The notes beneath the pieces are model-generated. The model made no database searches. It saw nothing but the letters and a program-made list of their open reading frames with translations, and was not told the origin of the DNA. A stretch of 64,000 bases of DNA from Pseudobacter sp051955275 (GTDB lineage Bacteria; Bacteroidota; Bacteroidia; Chitinophagales; Chitinophagaceae): assembly GCF_051955275.1 (NCBI RefSeq), contig NZ_JBQCGW010000301.1:4606-68605 (forward strand), in the 5' to 3' direction. Made by a program: the position numbers and the translations under genes. Shown here piece after piece: positions 51,887 to 59,915 of this stretch (positions are counted from its first letter, which is position 1; each line of letters begins with the position of its first letter).

Positions 51887-52717
51887 ATGACAAAATATGC
51901 TCTTCCCATCTTTACAGTGCTTGCCCTTCAGTTTTTGAATACGGCCACGGCACAGAACAACGCCCCTCTCAAACAGGGCCGGGTGGTGTATGAACAACAG
52001 ATCAAAGGAGGAACCGCCACGCTCAATATCAACGGGAATACACAAACCGTAAACCGGCCCGACAGAACGCTCCGCATGGAAGTATTGTTCACGCAGGAAG
52101 AATCGCTGCGCAGGCAACTCGAATCAAACGAAAGACCGGAAGTGGAAATGGCAGGGCCCGGTGATATGCCTTCAACCGTTGGCACAGTACGGGTGATTGG
52201 CAGTTTCATGAGCGAAGCTGCCATCTGGCACAATTTCACAGAAGCACGCAAAGTGGAACAACGGGAATCGGCCGGTAAGAAATTCCTGGTACAGGACTCC
52301 ATCCGGAAGAATACCTGGAAGCTGACAGGCGAAACCAAAACCATTCTCGGTTATACCTGCCAGAAAGCTGTTACGAGAACACCTGTGAAATCATTCAATA
52401 TGCAGATGCAGGACGGCCAGATGAAACGAACCGAAAAATGGGACACCATCGATGTTACAGTCTGGTTTGCACCCGCCATTACCATTCCCGCAGGGCCCGA
52501 CTACCAGGGCCAGCTTCCGGGACTGATACTTGAAACGGAATCCCGCAATGGCAGCAATATCGTTCGTGCCGTGGAGATCTCAGACAAAGTAAAAATTACC
52601 GAGATCAAAGAACCGAAAACCGGTAAAAAAGTAACACAGGCCGAGTACATGAAAGAAGTAGAAGAGAGCCAGAAGCAAATGATGGAACGCATGCGACCTG
52701 CCAGGGCAGCTTTCTGA
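51887..52717 (+). CDS. GLPGLI family secreted protein
   Basis: A 276-residue protein with signal peptide (LPIFTVLALQFLNTATAQ). The family hallmark QGQLPGLILETES is present near residue 210, preceded by YTCQKAVTRTPV and VWFAPAITIPAGPDY. GLPGLI proteins are restricted mainly to Bacteroidota, often near outer membrane receptors, and their function is unknown. It is divergent from the two-component pair with 129 bp between start codons, so it may be a target of that system (inference from position). Confidence 0.93.
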   Translation: MTKYALPIFTVLALQFLNTATAQNNAPLKQGRVVYEQQIKGGTATLNINGNTQTVNRPDRTLRMEVLFTQEESLRRQLESNERPEVEMAGPGDMPSTVGTVRVIGSFMSEAAIWHNFTEARKVEQRESAGKKFLVQDSIRKNTWKLTGETKTILGYTCQKAVTRTPVKSFNMQMQDGQMKRTEKWDTIDVTVWFAPAITIPAGPDYQGQLPGLILETESRNGSNIVRAVEISDKVKITEIKEPKTGKKVTQAEYMKEVEESQKQMMERMRPARAAF

Positions 52718-52797
52718 TGACACAACTTTTTCCATCCATTCATATAATTCTCATGCAGTAGTTTCAACTCATCCGTATTTTAGCAGAAACCTACTTC

Positions 52798-53544
52798 ATG
52801 AGAATTCTTTATACATTGATCCTGCTCACCGGAACGCTCTCCGTTACTGCGCAGGTGGATACCATCAACGCCAGGAACAACCGCCTGTTGATCGACAGAT
52901 TGAAAGAAGGCACAGCAAAATATCTTGTTTATAATACTGACAGCCTCACGGGCATTGTAACCGCCTCCGATATCTGGGAGCGTTCCATCACATTTGGAGT
53001 ACTGTCCGGAAGCAACCAGGCAGTTACCCTTTTTGAATGGAAATGGTACCGCAACGAATCGCTTTTCCGGCATGTAAAAGCGGTGAGCGACCGTAAGACG
53101 CTCGCGCCTATCTCCGAGAACACCCTTTTCAAAGGATTTGCTTTTGCCGGTTACCGGTTCGACAATGGCTTTCTCACGCCAGACAGTACCCTGCAGGGCA
53201 ACCGGGTGAACAAGACCATGAAAGTGCCGCTCACACCTGCCGTATTCAACTGGGAGCTGGATATGGAAACCTTCTCCACACTCCCCATCAACAGTGTTGG
53301 TCAAAAGTTTGCTATCGCGTTTATGGACCCGAACAATCCAACACCGAATTATTATTTGTACGAAGTGGCCGGTACCGAAAACCTGGCATTGAATAAAGAA
53401 GTGAGCATCAAATGCTGGTTGCTGAAGATCAATTATGGCAACGGGGCATATGCGCAATTCTGGATCAGCCAGCAGAGTAATGAAGTACTGAAAATGCGGG
53501 AATATTTTAACGGATCTTACAGATATAAGGTTAAATTGTACTGA
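52798..53544 (+). CDS. Secreted protein of unknown function
   Basis: A 248-residue exported protein; signal peptide MRILYTLILLTGTLSVTAQ. The body looks mostly beta, with repeats of hydrophobic strands such as IWERSITFGVLSGSNQAVTLFEWKWYRN, and a C-terminal AQFWISQQSNEVLKMREYFNGSYRYKVKLY. I do not recognise the family. It follows the GLPGLI gene by 80 bp and may share its transcript. Confidence 0.75.
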   Translation: MRILYTLILLTGTLSVTAQVDTINARNNRLLIDRLKEGTAKYLVYNTDSLTGIVTASDIWERSITFGVLSGSNQAVTLFEWKWYRNESLFRHVKAVSDRKTLAPISENTLFKGFAFAGYRFDNGFLTPDSTLQGNRVNKTMKVPLTPAVFNWELDMETFSTLPINSVGQKFAIAFMDPNNPTPNYYLYEVAGTENLALNKEVSIKCWLLKINYGNGAYAQFWISQQSNEVLKMREYFNGSYRYKVKLY

Positions 53545-53583
53545 TCCGGAATACCGGTCAGCTACATTATTAAACCTTGTTTC

Positions 53584-54108
53584 ATGCAACCTTATCCTTT
53601 GCTTATCCGAATAGCCGGAGAAGCAGACATTACACTGTTATGCAATCTCGCCAGGCAGACCTTTCTGGATGCCTTTGGAAAACTGAATGATCCTGAAGAC
53701 AACCAGGCATTCATCGATGAACATTTCACCCCGGAAAATATCAGGGCAGCCCTGCAGACGCCGGGCACTGTTTTCCTGCTGGCATTCAAAGACCAGCAGC
53801 CAGCAGGTTACGCCAAATTATCCGATCATGAAGTACCTCCGGCGTTGCGGAAACTGTCTCCGCTCAAAATGGAAAAAATGTATTTTCTGAAACCCTTTAC
53901 CGGCAAGGGATTCGGAGAACAGTTATACCTTTACTGCAGCAAGTGGGCAGCCAGTAACGGGTATTCGCATATCTGGCTCATTGTATGGGACAGGAATATG
54001 CCTGCCATCCGCTTTTACGACCGGCTTGGATTCACTCCCTTCGGGCAGGATGTATTGATGGTAGGAAGCGATGTACAGATGGCCATAATGATGCAAAAGA
54101 AAATCTGA
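53584..54108 (+). CDS. GNAT family N-acetyltransferase
   Basis: A 174-residue acetyl-CoA-dependent acyltransferase. The GNAT fold is seen in IRIAGEADITLLCNLARQTFLDAFGKLN, motif A MYFLKPFTGKGFGEQLYLYCSKWA (the Q/RxxGxG/A loop reads FTGKGFGE) and the final AIRFYDRLGFTPFGQ. The acceptor is unknown. It starts 39 bp after the previous gene. Confidence 0.92.
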   Translation: MQPYPLLIRIAGEADITLLCNLARQTFLDAFGKLNDPEDNQAFIDEHFTPENIRAALQTPGTVFLLAFKDQQPAGYAKLSDHEVPPALRKLSPLKMEKMYFLKPFTGKGFGEQLYLYCSKWAASNGYSHIWLIVWDRNMPAIRFYDRLGFTPFGQDVLMVGSDVQMAIMMQKKI

Positions 54109-54170
54109 ACCATTTCTGAAAGACGCTGTTATAGCATGCCCGCGCCCGGCCAAAACCTATCAATGCGGTT

Positions 54171-55373
54171 ATGTTTATGAGCAGCAAAAGATATCTTCTT
54201 ACCATTCTGATCCTGGGAACACTTACCGCGTTAGTACCCTTTTCGATAGATATGTACCTGCCTGGCTTTAAAGCCATCGCAAAAGCACTCGATACCACCG
54301 TTACCGATGTGGCACTCACACTGAGCAGCTTCTTCATTGGCGTATCCGTTGCTCAGTTACTCTATGGCCCGCTGCTCGACCGCTTCGGTCGTAAGCGGCC
54401 TTTGTATACTGGACTGGTGATCTATATCATCAGCTCAGTGGCCTGTGTGCTGGCAGGCAGCCTTGAATCGCTGATCGCACTCCGATTTGTTCAGGCCCTC
54501 GGCGCCTGCGCCGCCAGCGTGGCCGCCAATGCCATGGTGCGCGACCTCTTCCCCGTAGAAGACAATGCAAAAGTTTTCTCTGCCCTGATGCTGGTTCTGA
54601 GCACTTCTCCACTGATAGCCCCCACGGCAGGAGGTTATCTGATTGCCGCATGGGGCTGGCATTCCGTATTCCTGGTACTGGCCGCCATCGCATTGCTCAT
54701 CATCTTTGCAGTCTGGCTCAGTCTGCCTGAAAGCAGCAAGCCTGATCCCGGCTACTCCTTGAAGCCAAAGGCCATCATCGGCAACTATATGGCAGTGCTG
54801 CGCAACAGGCAGTTCCTTACTTATTCCATTTCAGGGGCCATCGCTTTCTCCGGCCTCTTTGCTTATATCTCCTGTTCTCCTTCTATTTTTATGGAACTCT
54901 ATAAAGTATCTGAGGAAACCTATGGCTGGATCTTCGCCCTGCTGGCCTCCGGTGTGATCGGCGGCACCCAGGCCAATCGGCTTGCCCTGAAATATTTCAG
55001 CAGTGCCCAGATCGTCAGAGGCGCTATGATCATGCAATCCCTCTTTGGAGTGATCATGTTCCTGGCCACTTATTACGGACTGATCGGATTGACCGGCATG
55101 CTGGTGATGCTGTTCCTCTTCCTCACCTGTGTTGGATTTGTGCTGCCCAACAGTTCAGCCCTCTGCATGCAGCCCTTCACAAGAAATGCAGGCAGCGCCT
55201 CCGCCATGATGGGCGCCCTACAGATGGGCATTGGCTCTCTCAGCGCCTTTTCCGTGAGCCTTTTTGATAATTCCACACCGCTGCCGATGACAGGTATTAT
55301 GGCTGGATTGGCCATTGTAGCCATGTTCATCCTGCTCACCCGCAGCAGAAAAGTTCAAACCGCAACAGCCTGA
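54171..55373 (+). CDS. Multidrug efflux MFS transporter (Bcr/CflA type)
   Basis: A 400-residue transporter with 12 predicted helices. It opens with the Bcr/CflA-style FSIDMYLPGFKAIAKAL, followed by the MFS loop between helices 2 and 3, GPLLDRFGRKRPLYTG. The family exports bicyclomycin, chloramphenicol or sulfonamides in model bacteria. The actual substrate here is unknown. The second ATG (MSSKRYL, codon 3) is an equal start. Confidence 0.92.
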   Translation: MFMSSKRYLLTILILGTLTALVPFSIDMYLPGFKAIAKALDTTVTDVALTLSSFFIGVSVAQLLYGPLLDRFGRKRPLYTGLVIYIISSVACVLAGSLESLIALRFVQALGACAASVAANAMVRDLFPVEDNAKVFSALMLVLSTSPLIAPTAGGYLIAAWGWHSVFLVLAAIALLIIFAVWLSLPESSKPDPGYSLKPKAIIGNYMAVLRNRQFLTYSISGAIAFSGLFAYISCSPSIFMELYKVSEETYGWIFALLASGVIGGTQANRLALKYFSSAQIVRGAMIMQSLFGVIMFLATYYGLIGLTGMLVMLFLFLTCVGFVLPNSSALCMQPFTRNAGSASAMMGALQMGIGSLSAFSVSLFDNSTPLPMTGIMAGLAIVAMFILLTRSRKVQTATA

Positions 55374-55407
55374 ACATTCTGAAGACTCCGGCTGTTACTT
55401 ATTTACT

Positions 55408-56433
55408 ATGCAGTTGCAATTAAGTATACTGGACCAGACACCGGTCCGTAAAGGAAGCAATCCCGTTGAGGCATTGCAGGAATCTGTGGAGCTGGCAAAA
55501 CTTGCAGACAAACTCGGATACACCAGGTACTGGGTCTCCGAACATCATAATACCGGCACGCTTGCAGGATCCGCGCCTGAAGTGCTGATCGCAAGGCTGG
55601 GCGCTGATACCCAAAGGATCCGCTTCGGATCAGGCGGCATCATGCTTCCCAATCACAGCACGCTCAAGGTAGCAGAGAATTTCAGGTTGCTGGAAGGCCT
55701 CTATCCCGGAAGGATCGATCTTGGTATCGGCCGCGCTCCGGGTGGCGACAGGCTCACAGCCCAACTGCTCAACCCCACCAATACATTCGATCCGCAGGAA
55801 TATGTGCAGCAGATCACCACATTGCAGGCCATGCTGGCCGATAAACCAACACCCGGCAATGCGGAAGGAAAAGTAAGGGCCATGCCCTTTGTGCAGACAC
55901 AGCCTGAGCTCTGGATGCTCACCTCCAGCGGCGAGAGCGCTTACCTGGCGGCGCATTTCGGAATGGCGCTGTCCTATGCGCAATTCATCAACCCTATCGG
56001 CGGCGCACAGGCCATGCAGGCGTATCGCGACCGGTTCATTCCTTCCGATGAATTATCGAAGCCACTTGGAAACGTTGGCGTATTCGGCTTTGTATCGGAT
56101 GATGAACAGAAAGTGGAAGAAGTGAGATCCGTAATGGACTACCGTTTACTGAGTTTCGAGAAAGGAAGATATGATGATGTGCCAACCTACGAAGTGGCTA
56201 AAGCGTATGATTATTCACTGGCCGAATGGCAACGGGTGCTGTTCAACCGCCAGCGCACGGTGGTAGGCTCACCCAGGGAAGTGAAAGCAAAACTGGAAGA
56301 GCTGGCAAAATCATTTGTAGTAAATGAAATTGTGATCTCTACTTTCACGGAACATGCAGAAGACCGCACCAGGAGTTATGAACTGCTGGCCGACATGTTC
56401 AAGCTGAAGCAACAGCAAAAAGAATTAGTATAA
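55408..56433 (+). CDS. LLM class flavin-dependent oxidoreductase
   Basis: A 341-residue TIM-barrel flavoprotein of the luciferase-like monooxygenase superfamily. Marks include LSILDQTPVRKGSNPVEALQESVELA, RYWVSEHHNTGTLAGSAPEVLIARLGADTQRIRFGSGGIMLPNHS and the RIDLGIGRAPGGD loop. It binds FMN or F420-type cofactor; Bacteroidota members normally use FMN. It starts 34 bp after the transporter stop. The substrate is unknown. Confidence 0.94.
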   Translation: MQLQLSILDQTPVRKGSNPVEALQESVELAKLADKLGYTRYWVSEHHNTGTLAGSAPEVLIARLGADTQRIRFGSGGIMLPNHSTLKVAENFRLLEGLYPGRIDLGIGRAPGGDRLTAQLLNPTNTFDPQEYVQQITTLQAMLADKPTPGNAEGKVRAMPFVQTQPELWMLTSSGESAYLAAHFGMALSYAQFINPIGGAQAMQAYRDRFIPSDELSKPLGNVGVFGFVSDDEQKVEEVRSVMDYRLLSFEKGRYDDVPTYEVAKAYDYSLAEWQRVLFNRQRTVVGSPREVKAKLEELAKSFVVNEIVISTFTEHAEDRTRSYELLADMFKLKQQQKELV

Positions 56434-56440
56434 GATCGAT

Positions 56441-56466
56441 CCGCGGGGACGGGAGCGACTGGGCAC
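56441..56466 (-). repeat. REP-like repeat, copy E (inverted, half element)
   Basis: Read on the minus strand this is GTGCCCAGTCGCTCCCGTCCCCGCGG, matching the left arm and loop of copy C with two changes. The right arm is cut short. It is the only copy in this orientation, 7 bp after the flavin oxidoreductase stop. Confidence 0.7.
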
Positions 56467-56483
56467 TGCGAAATGGAACACCC

Positions 56484-56699
56484 TCAGGATGCTGCATCTT
56501 TATTGTGTGAAATGCTTTCAATAAATGCCCGCACCTCCTCCACACTACGCCCCATCTTATCCGCGAGTCTTTGCAGCATCGCTTCTTCATTACCTGGCTC
56601 CAGGCGGAGGTCCTCGTCAGTAAGGTACACATTGCGCTCTTTGATCCTTTCTTTTACTTCGTCCCAGCTTGTACCGGGCTTCAGGTGTATGCTTGCCAT
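56484..56699 (-). CDS. CsbD-like small protein
   Basis: A 71-residue protein with no signal peptide: KPGTSWDEVKERIKERNVYLTDEDLRLEPGNEEAMLQRLADKMGRSVEEVRAFIES. The order of Trp-rich start, VKERIKER, LTDEDL and LQRLADKMG is that of CsbD-like general stress proteins of Bacteroidota. Function is unknown. It lies 43 bp downstream of the exonuclease-fold gene on the same strand. Confidence 0.8.
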   Translation of the reverse strand: MASIHLKPGTSWDEVKERIKERNVYLTDEDLRLEPGNEEAMLQRLADKMGRSVEEVRAFIESISHNKDAAS

Positions 56700-56742
56700 A
56701 ATAAAAGGTTTTATACAGCAAGCGGTACAAAGAGCATGCCCG

Positions 56743-57576
56743 CTACAGTTTCACCACAGACAGGATGGGGAAATGGTCTGAGGGAAACTTACCGTAATAA
56801 GTATCAGTGAGAACGGCCCAGGATTTCACTTTGAATGGATCAGTTACAAAAATATGATCGATGATCTCGCTGTTTTGTTTCCCTCTTCCGAAATTATTGA
56901 AAGAGCCATTGGGAGCATAAGGATTGGTAGTCAGTTTGTAAGTATCCTTCAACCATCCTGAATTTGCAATGTGCAGATACCATTCGCTCTGGTGATCTCC
57001 ATTGAAATCGCCGGTGAGCATGGCTGGTGATTTGCCTGCAATGGCCCTGATCTTTTCCAGGATCAGCACAGAGCTGTTCACGCGGGCCTGTACTCCCTGA
57101 TGGTCATAATGGGCATTGAAAACGAAGAAGATCTTTTTAGAGGCTTTATGGCGCAGTTTCACCCAGGTGCAGATGCGGTTAAAACGCGCATCCCATCCGA
57201 AGCCCGGCTTATCAGGAGTTTGCGAAAGCCAGAAGTCACCTTTGCCAAGCAGATCGAACAATGAGTTTTTATAGAAGATGGCCGAATGTTCGCCTTTGGC
57301 TTCTCCATCGTCCCGGCCCCGTCCATACCAGCCGTATTCCGGAAGCTTCGCAGAGAGCGTGTCAAGCTGATGACGCAGCCCTTCCTGCGTTCCGAATATC
57401 TCGAAATCATGGTAGCGGATCAGCTGATTGATCGCGGGAACACGTTGCTCCCAGAGATTACCACTATCGCTCTTGTTGGCATAGCGAAGATTATAGGATG
57501 CGATACGAATGTCCTGCGCCGTTAGTGAGGCTGATAAGAGGAGGAGCATTATCGCCAACCAGGGATGTTTTTTCAT
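56743..57576 (-). CDS. Endonuclease/exonuclease/phosphatase family protein, exported
   Basis: From the ATG at 57576 (MKKHPWLAIMLLLLSASLTAQ, a good signal peptide) this gives 277 residues. The EEP catalytic residues can be placed: Asn in IASYNLRYAN, Glu in FGTQEG, the His of FVFNAHYDHQG, the Asp/Asn pair of LTGDFNGD and the final SDHFP. It cleaves phosphoester bonds of nucleic acids, lipids or inositol phosphates outside the cytoplasm. The upstream frame to 57624 adds 16 residues without a signal-like pattern. Confidence 0.92.
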   Translation of the reverse strand: MKKHPWLAIMLLLLSASLTAQDIRIASYNLRYANKSDSGNLWEQRVPAINQLIRYHDFEIFGTQEGLRHQLDTLSAKLPEYGWYGRGRDDGEAKGEHSAIFYKNSLFDLLGKGDFWLSQTPDKPGFGWDARFNRICTWVKLRHKASKKIFFVFNAHYDHQGVQARVNSSVLILEKIRAIAGKSPAMLTGDFNGDHQSEWYLHIANSGWLKDTYKLTTNPYAPNGSFNNFGRGKQNSEIIDHIFVTDPFKVKSWAVLTDTYYGKFPSDHFPILSVVKL

Positions 57577-57607
57577 AACGTTGAATAATGCGTGGGAAGG
57601 TACGCCA

Positions 57608-58174
57608 TTACTGCAACTGTGCAAACGTAAATGTGTGCTGGTACACGTTTAGTGGTGTTACCTTTTCGTGATCAGTGTCAACCACTCTTTCCGCATATAC
57701 GCTGTGCATCACCATTTCCGTGATGAGGCGTGAATTGGCAGGACGCATATTCTCCACTTCCATTTTGCAGGCAGGCAGCAGGTATACCACAGGAATGAAC
57801 AGGCATTGCTTTTTCCTTTCCGGGTATGGCTTCTTCATCAGGGGGCAGCCATCCTTATGCGTGCAAATGGAGCAAAATGTAGTCTGTTTATGAGAAAGGG
57901 CGGCAGCAGTCTGCACGCTGCCGCCCTTTGTGAGCCGGTTCATAAATAGTTCATGGTCCAGGTTCACCAGGTCTTCCACCGTATGCAGGCTATACACCAT
58001 CTGGTTGATCTCCAGATAATACTGGTCTTTCTTCCTGCCGTTCTGATCCGCATACCGTCCGTAATAACGGCTGGTAATTTTGTCCTCCCACTCATGCCTG
58101 TGCCAGAGCACCGCCTGAGGCTGGATCTTTTTCACGAACTTGTAATAGTTGATCAGTCTGAACTTGATTTTCAT
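57608..58174 (-). CDS. Unknown protein with cysteine cluster
   Basis: From the ATG at 58174 (a GTG at 58180 is also open) this gives 188 residues. It has no signal peptide or membrane helix. Its striking part is FCSICTHKDGCPLMKKPYPERKKQCLF, with four cysteines spaced like a metal site (CSIC...C...C). The N-terminal half is basic and aromatic (INYYKFVKKIQPQAVLWHRHEWEDKITSRYYGRYADQNGRKKDQYYLEI). I do not recognise a family. Confidence 0.65.
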   Translation of the reverse strand: MKIKFRLINYYKFVKKIQPQAVLWHRHEWEDKITSRYYGRYADQNGRKKDQYYLEINQMVYSLHTVEDLVNLDHELFMNRLTKGGSVQTAAALSHKQTTFCSICTHKDGCPLMKKPYPERKKQCLFIPVVYLLPACKMEVENMRPANSRLITEMVMHSVYAERVVDTDHEKVTPLNVYQHTFTFAQLQ

Positions 58175-58231
58175 CTGCACAGGGTGTTATACTTCACAAA
58201 ATCGGCTGCCTGTGCGGCGTATTCCCGCCTG

Positions 58232-58963
58232 CTACTGAGCCTTACTTACCTTACCCGAACCTGAAATACTGGTGGTGATCTGCGGATTTCCTTCATACCA
58301 CACATTGCCGCTACCCGATATTTTTGCATCGAGTGTCTCTGTGGCCTTCGTTTTCACATTGCCGGAACCACTGATCTCTGCCTTCACTTTTTTAACTGTT
58401 ACCGGCAACATATAAATGCCCCCACTTCCGCTGATTGAAAACTTTGCATTGCTGGCCCATCCACTCAGCGCACTGATACTTCCCGAACCACTGATGCTTG
58501 CAGTCAGCTCGCCGGTAACATCGATGCCCTTCACCTTCACATCTCCGGAGCCGCTCAGATGCAGGTCCAGCCCTTCGTTACAAACAATGTCATTGGTTGC
58601 CTGCAGATCACTTGATCCTTCCACGCCCAACCCTTTGATAACGGGAGCGCTTACACGAACAACAACAGGGTCATGGCTTCCAAGTCTGGTTCCTTTCTTG
58701 AACCTTATGATCAGCCTTTCATTCAACACCGGTGTTTCAATTTTATCTAAAATATTCTGTTGCGCCTCTATGGTGAGTTTGAAGTTGCCTTCCTGCGTAA
58801 CATAGGTGATATCATCTATGGCAGAAGTGATCCGGTTAAAACTGTTCACAGTTCTTTCCTGCTTCACGGAAGGGCCTTCGCCCGTGATCTTCTTTTTACA
58901 GGATACCATCAGGTAGCTGCATAAAGCAAACAGCACAACGGCAACAAGTTGATTCTTCTTCAT
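58232..58963 (-). CDS. DUF2807 lipoprotein (head GIN domain)
   Basis: A 243-residue lipoprotein with lipobox Cys22 (MVSCKKK). It contains six SGSG turns at regular distance (LHLSGSGDVK, ASISGSGSIS, FSISGSGGIY, AEISGSGNVK, AKISGSGNVW, TSISGSGKVS), the repeating beta-helix of DUF2807, a putative auto-transporter-like adhesin fold. The start of the domain is NSFNRITSAIDDITYVTQEGNF. It follows the DUF4249 gene by 68 bp; function is unknown. Confidence 0.93.
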   Translation of the reverse strand: MKKNQLVAVVLFALCSYLMVSCKKKITGEGPSVKQERTVNSFNRITSAIDDITYVTQEGNFKLTIEAQQNILDKIETPVLNERLIIRFKKGTRLGSHDPVVVRVSAPVIKGLGVEGSSDLQATNDIVCNEGLDLHLSGSGDVKVKGIDVTGELTASISGSGSISALSGWASNAKFSISGSGGIYMLPVTVKKVKAEISGSGNVKTKATETLDAKISGSGNVWYEGNPQITTSISGSGKVSKAQ

Positions 58964-59031
58964 AACTAATTCGGTTAATTGTATTGTTTAATAAAATGAT
59001 CGGGCTATAACAGACAATACTTAACCGGGTG

Positions 59032-59904
59032 TTATTCTTCTATCTTCTTGCTGAGTTCAGATTCAGAAACCGTGCCGAACCAGCCCAGGATCTTGTTAGA
59101 GCTTCCTTGTTTTTGTGTGGCAACGTTGGTTGGTACATTCGCTAATACTTTGGCAAACAAACCTCCGTTAGCCAACTGATCAGTAAGCAAACGGATGAAG
59201 CCATGCGCATCTTTACTGATGCCGCGTACTACCACTTTCACTTCATCTCCTTTCAGATATGGTTTTTCATCGGACGTAATGCCTTCGCGGATCGGAACTA
59301 TAAAGTTGAAACCATCAGAATTGGCATCTTCATAATAAGCGCCATCGATGCTCCACATTTCATTCACATTCTGGTTGAGTACCCCGTTACGGTAGGTGCG
59401 GATCCAGTAATAATCAGTTGCTCCCACCAGATCCTTCGCATAGAATTTCGCATAGTAGCCTTCTTCTTCTCCACCTTTCTTCTCCTTGAATTCTACAGTG
59501 ATGGAATCTACGGGTGGCACACGGTTCAGCTTGTCTTTTGCTTCAAAGGTTTCCCCCTGCCATGTGATGGAAAGTTTGTACTCGTGGCCGATCACTCCAA
59601 TCGAAACGCCAGCTCCGGGGTCATGGGTGTATGCTCCGTTATTGTAAGTGAAATCATAGGTCTGACTGGTGGTAAGATCAGTTACTTTAATAGTGGCATC
59701 TGAAATTACGGGTGGCGCTGAATTGTCGAGATAGCCAACAGCTTTCAGAAATTTGATCTGCTGGGGACCAGGCTTATCAGTGATCCATGCATCGATATAG
59801 GGAACAGGGTCTCCCACCGGCACTTCCAGATCAATCACTTTCTCACAACTGGTGAAGGCGGCCGCGCCTGTAATAACTAGTATATATAAAATGAATTTCT
59901 TCAT
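59032..59904 (-). CDS. DUF4249 lipoprotein
   Basis: A 290-residue lipoprotein with lipobox Cys20 (AFTSCEKV). The pattern EKVIDLEVPVGDPVPYIDAWITDKPGPQQIKFLKAVGYLDNSAPPVISDATIKVTDL is the DUF4249 family, which is nearly always encoded directly after a TonB-dependent receptor, as here (11 bp). It is probably an outer membrane partner of the receptor, in the way SusD partners SusC, but its ligand is unknown. Confidence 0.94.
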   Translation of the reverse strand: MKKFILYILVITGAAAFTSCEKVIDLEVPVGDPVPYIDAWITDKPGPQQIKFLKAVGYLDNSAPPVISDATIKVTDLTTSQTYDFTYNNGAYTHDPGAGVSIGVIGHEYKLSITWQGETFEAKDKLNRVPPVDSITVEFKEKKGGEEEGYYAKFYAKDLVGATDYYWIRTYRNGVLNQNVNEMWSIDGAYYEDANSDGFNFIVPIREGITSDEKPYLKGDEVKVVVRGISKDAHGFIRLLTDQLANGGLFAKVLANVPTNVATQKQGSSNKILGWFGTVSESELSKKIEE

Positions 59905-59915
59905 GATCGTGATTT

